Source of the DNA: Bradyrhizobium genomosp. I (2014) | GTDB lineage: Bacteria > Pseudomonadota > Alphaproteobacteria > Rhizobiales > Xanthobacteraceae | Assembly: GCF_000261685.1 (NCBI RefSeq) | Contig: NZ_AJQE01000107.1 | Coordinates: 1 to 41,991, forward strand | Direction: 5' to 3' | Length of the DNA stretch: 41,991 nucleotides | In this document: positions 39,693 through 41,991 of the stretch, piece by piece | How the letters are laid out: the number at the start of each line of letters is the position of its first letter | Position numbering within the stretch: position 1 is the stretch's first letter | The notes under the pieces: generated by a model | The model's input: only the letters and a program-made list of their open reading frames with translations | Databases searched by the model: none | Told to the model about the DNA's origin: nothing | Made by a program: the position numbers and the translations under genes

Positions 39693-40936
39693 GCGAACAA
39701 ATCCCGCGCCTTGAGCAGCGCCTGTGCCAGATGATCGACTTCTTCCCGCGTATTATACATGCCGAACGACGCGCGGCAGGTGGCGGTCACGTTGAACCGC
39801 TCTAAAAGAGGCATCACGCAATGGGTGCCGGCGCGCACCGCGATGCCCTGGCGGTCGATCACGGTGGCGACATCATGGGCATGCGCGCCCCTCAGCTCGA
39901 AGGAGATCACCGGGCCCTTGCCCCGCGCCGTGCCGATCAGCCGCAGCGAGTTGATCTCGCGCAGGCGCTCCTGGGCATAGGTGGTGAGATCGTGCTCGTG
40001 GGCGGCGATGCGCTCCTTGCCGATCGAATTGACATAGTCGATGGCGGCGCCGAGTCCGACGGCCTCGACGATCGCGGGCGTGCCCGCCTCGAATTTGTGC
40101 GGGGGATCGCCATAAGTGACGACATCGCGCGAGACTTCGCGGATCATCTCGCCGCCGCCGTTGAAGGGGCGCATCGCGACGAGGTGGTCGTACTTGGCCC
40201 AGAGCACGCCGATGCCCGTAGGACCATAGACCTTGTGGCCGGTGAAGACGTAGAAGTCGCAGCCGATGTCCTGGACGTCGACCGGCAGATGCACCGCGCC
40301 CTGGCTGCCGTCGACCAGCACCGGAATGCCGCGGGCATGGGCGATTCTGACGACATCCTTGACCGGCACGATGGTGCCGAGCGCATTCGACATCTGCGTG
40401 ATCGCGACCAGCCTGGTCTTCGGCGTCAACAGCTTCTCGAACTCGTCGATGAGGAAATTGCCCTCGTCGTCGACCGGCGCCCATTTGATCACGGCACCCT
40501 GGCGCTCCCTGAGGAAATGCCAGGGCACGATGTTGGAGTGGTGCTCCATGATCGAGATGACGATCTCGTCGCCGTCCCCGATGTTCGGCCCGCCCCAGGA
40601 CGAAGCGACCAGGTTGATGGCCTCGGTCGCGTTGCGGGTGAAGATCACTTCTTCGGTGCGGGACGCGTTGATGAACTGCGCGACCTTGGCGCGGCCGCCC
40701 TCATAGGCTTCGGTCGCGGCGTTGGCGAGGTAGTGCAGACCGCGATGCACGTTGGCGTATTCGCTCGTATAGACCTGCGTCATGCGATCAAGCACGGACT
40801 GCGGCTTCTGCGCAGACGCCGCATTGTCGAGATAGACCAGCTTCTTGCCGTAAACCTGCAGAGCGAGCGCCGGGAAATCCTGGCGCACGCGCGCAACGTC
40901 GTAGGCGCCGTTCTTGACTGCCGGATGCGTGCTCAT
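39689..40936 (-). CDS. sufS: Cysteine desulfurase SufS
   Basis: A type II PLP cysteine desulfurase that takes sulfur from cysteine as a persulfide for Fe-S assembly. The 415-residue protein has the PLP lysine Lys235 (FTGHKVYGPTGIG), the His/Asp PLP contacts (MEHHSNIVPW, LVDGSQGAVH) and the catalytic Cys373 in RAGTHCVMPLL, on the shorter loop that marks SufS rather than IscS. It usually needs SufE; no sufE gene is in the window. Its start codon overlaps the sufD stop codon in ATGA and its own stop overlaps sufT in the same way, so the three are tightly coupled. Confidence 0.96.
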   Translation of the reverse strand: MSTHPAVKNGAYDVARVRQDFPALALQVYGKKLVYLDNAASAQKPQSVLDRMTQVYTSEYANVHRGLHYLANAATEAYEGGRAKVAQFINASRTEEVIFTRNATEAINLVASSWGGPNIGDGDEIVISIMEHHSNIVPWHFLRERQGAVIKWAPVDDEGNFLIDEFEKLLTPKTRLVAITQMSNALGTIVPVKDVVRIAHARGIPVLVDGSQGAVHLPVDVQDIGCDFYVFTGHKVYGPTGIGVLWAKYDHLVAMRPFNGGGEMIREVSRDVVTYGDPPHKFEAGTPAIVEAVGLGAAIDYVNSIGKERIAAHEHDLTTYAQERLREINSLRLIGTARGKGPVISFELRGAHAHDVATVIDRQGIAVRAGTHCVMPLLERFNVTATCRASFGMYNTREEVDHLAQALLKARDLFA

Positions 40937-41991
40937 GACCGCCGCTCCAGCCAGCGCTCGGCCATGCCGATCACGTGCTCGCGCAAGCCGTCGTCGGCGA
41001 TCTGCTCGATCGCCTCGCCAACGAAAGCCTGGATCAGCAGCGCCTGGGCCTGCTTCTCCGGCAGGCCGCGCGCCTTCAGATAGAACAGCAGGCTGTCGTC
41101 CAGCGCGCCGGCGGTGGCGCCATGGCCGCAGGAAACGTCGTCGGCGAAGATCTCGAGCTCGGGCTTGTTGTCCGCCTCGGCTTCGTCCGACAGCAGCAGC
41201 GCCCGGGTCATCATCTTGCCGTCGGTCTTCTGCGCGTCGGGACGAACGATGATGCGACCCTGGAACACCGAATGGGCGCGGTCGTCGATCACGGCGCGGA
41301 AGATCTCGCGGCTGACGCAGTTCGGAACGGCATGGTCGACCACCAGCGTGGTGTCGCCGTGCTCCGTCTTCTTCAACAAGTTCACGCCGTTGATGGAGAG
41401 ATCGCTGCCCTCGCCCGCCAGCGTGATGAAACCCTGCAAGCGGCTGACCGCGGCGCCGCTGGTCATGTTGAAGAAGTTGAGCCTGGTGTTGGCGCCGACG
41501 GTCACGAATTGCGAGGTGATGTTCACCGCATCGGGCGCATCGTCCATCAAGCGGATATGCGCGACGTCGGCGTTGTCGCCGATCGAGACGATGACGGCAT
41601 CGTTGGCCTGGTAGGCCTTGGCGCCGGCCGCGACGAAACTCTCGATGATGGTGGCGCGGGCGCCCTTCGCGATCGCGATCTGCGAGCGGGTGAAGGCCGA
41701 TGCCGAAGCAGCGGTCGCCACATGGATGATCTGGATCGGCGCAGGGAGCTGCGCACCCTCCGCGATCGACAGCACCACGCCGTCGGTCGCCAGCGCCGCG
41801 TTCAGCGCGATCACGGCGTCGGTCGACGCCGTCGTCAGGAGGCCGGCATCCTTCTCCAGCGCCTCCCGCAGCGTCGTGAGGCTCACTTCGGGTGCGAGCG
41901 CCTTCACGTCGGAGAGCTCGGCCGCGAACACGCCGTCGACCAACACCAGCTTGCGCGCGCCCGCGATTCCATGCGCCTTCACGGCTTTCTC
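40933..41991 (-). CDS. sufD: SufD, Fe-S scaffold subunit (5' end cut off)
   Basis: 353 codons are in the window and the start lies beyond the right edge; full SufD is about 430-440 residues, so roughly 80 N-terminal residues are missing. SufD forms the SufBCD complex with SufB and the ATPase SufC, which should lie further upstream. The diagnostic C-terminal part is VSCGHGATAGALDDSLLFYLKARGL, with the conserved Cys-Gly-His of the SufB/SufD interface, and QALLIQAFVGEAIEQI. The beta-helix core is visible as regularly spaced hydrophobic strands. A GTG at 41982 could be mistaken for the start but has codons continuing upstream in frame. Confidence 0.93.
   Translation of the reverse strand, partial: EKAVKAHGIAGARKLVLVDGVFAAELSDVKALAPEVSLTTLREALEKDAGLLTTASTDAVIALNAALATDGVVLSIAEGAQLPAPIQIIHVATAASASAFTRSQIAIAKGARATIIESFVAAGAKAYQANDAVIVSIGDNADVAHIRLMDDAPDAVNITSQFVTVGANTRLNFFNMTSGAAVSRLQGFITLAGEGSDLSINGVNLLKKTEHGDTTLVVDHAVPNCVSREIFRAVIDDRAHSVFQGRIIVRPDAQKTDGKMMTRALLLSDEAEADNKPELEIFADDVSCGHGATAGALDDSLLFYLKARGLPEKQAQALLIQAFVGEAIEQIADDGLREHVIGMAERWLERRS

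Noticed and set aside
1..41991. tRNA, rRNA, tmRNA genes, riboswitches or an integrase attachment site
   Set aside because: I looked in the gaps for cloverleaf tRNA features, conserved riboswitch cores before hom, alaC and argC, and duplicated ends around the recJ-glpX block, and saw none I could support. The cloverleaf repeats lack any tRNA consensus.

Overview
The window looks like ordinary chromosome from a GC-rich alphaproteobacterium of the Bradyrhizobium / Nitrobacteraceae type. Support comes from protein style and gene content rather than from a marker gene: three Omp25/Omp31-type porin-like proteins with the 'ADLAARPY.KAP' mature start, a class I PHA synthase, a SufD-SufS-SufT-SufA run, a short type-2 ArgC, and several dispersed palindromic repeats of the kind common in Bradyrhizobium. 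I found no rRNA, tRNA, CRISPR array, transposase, integrase or phage gene.

Layout. 1-1.9 kb: a peroxidase-like AhpD-fold gene and a cut-off exported or membrane protein, divergent from a MarR regulator, with a 16-bp operator-like palindrome at the start codon; then two small proteins. 2-5 kb: an MltB-type lytic transglycosylase and a short-chain dehydrogenase + class II aldolase pair. 5.2-17.3 kb: recJ, then a 6.6 kb accessory stretch, then glpX-hom-alaC. The accessory stretch holds a soluble chemoreceptor-like/Cache protein, a Tat-exported metallo-beta-lactamase-fold enzyme, an NmrA-like/cupin/alpha-beta-hydrolase series, a TetR remnant and a haloacid dehalogenase. 17.5-20.4 kb: a lipoprotein, phaC and a MAPEG membrane protein. 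20.4-25.2 kb: paiB-argC (translationally coupled), a DedA protein and parE. 25.5-29.7 kb: three paralogous outer-membrane proteins around a small membrane protein + dehydrogenase pair. 29.8-34.6 kb: an FAD monooxygenase, a Gly-rich exported protein, an exported caspase-like protease and a divergent AraC regulator. 34.8-38.7 kb: a DEAD-box RNA helicase, a diguanylate cyclase, a FabA-like dehydratase and a TfoX-domain protein. 38.8 kb to the end: sufA, sufT, sufS and sufD, read right to left and running off the window.

How genes work together. The sufD-S-T-A genes overlap by ATGA junctions and form one iron-sulfur assembly operon. hom and alaC (amino-acid synthesis) and glpX (gluconeogenesis/Calvin cycle) lie head to tail. 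paiB and argC share an ATGA junction although their functions are not obviously linked.

I did not find a large new system. The items most worth a second look are: a family of cloverleaf-shaped intergenic repeats whose side arms differ in sequence but still pair; a cytoplasmic protein with only the second half of a chemoreceptor signalling hairpin placed in front of a Cache-like sensor; an exported caspase-like protease followed by a Gly-rich exported protein with a single internal arginine; and a TetR gene that has lost most of its DNA-binding domain.
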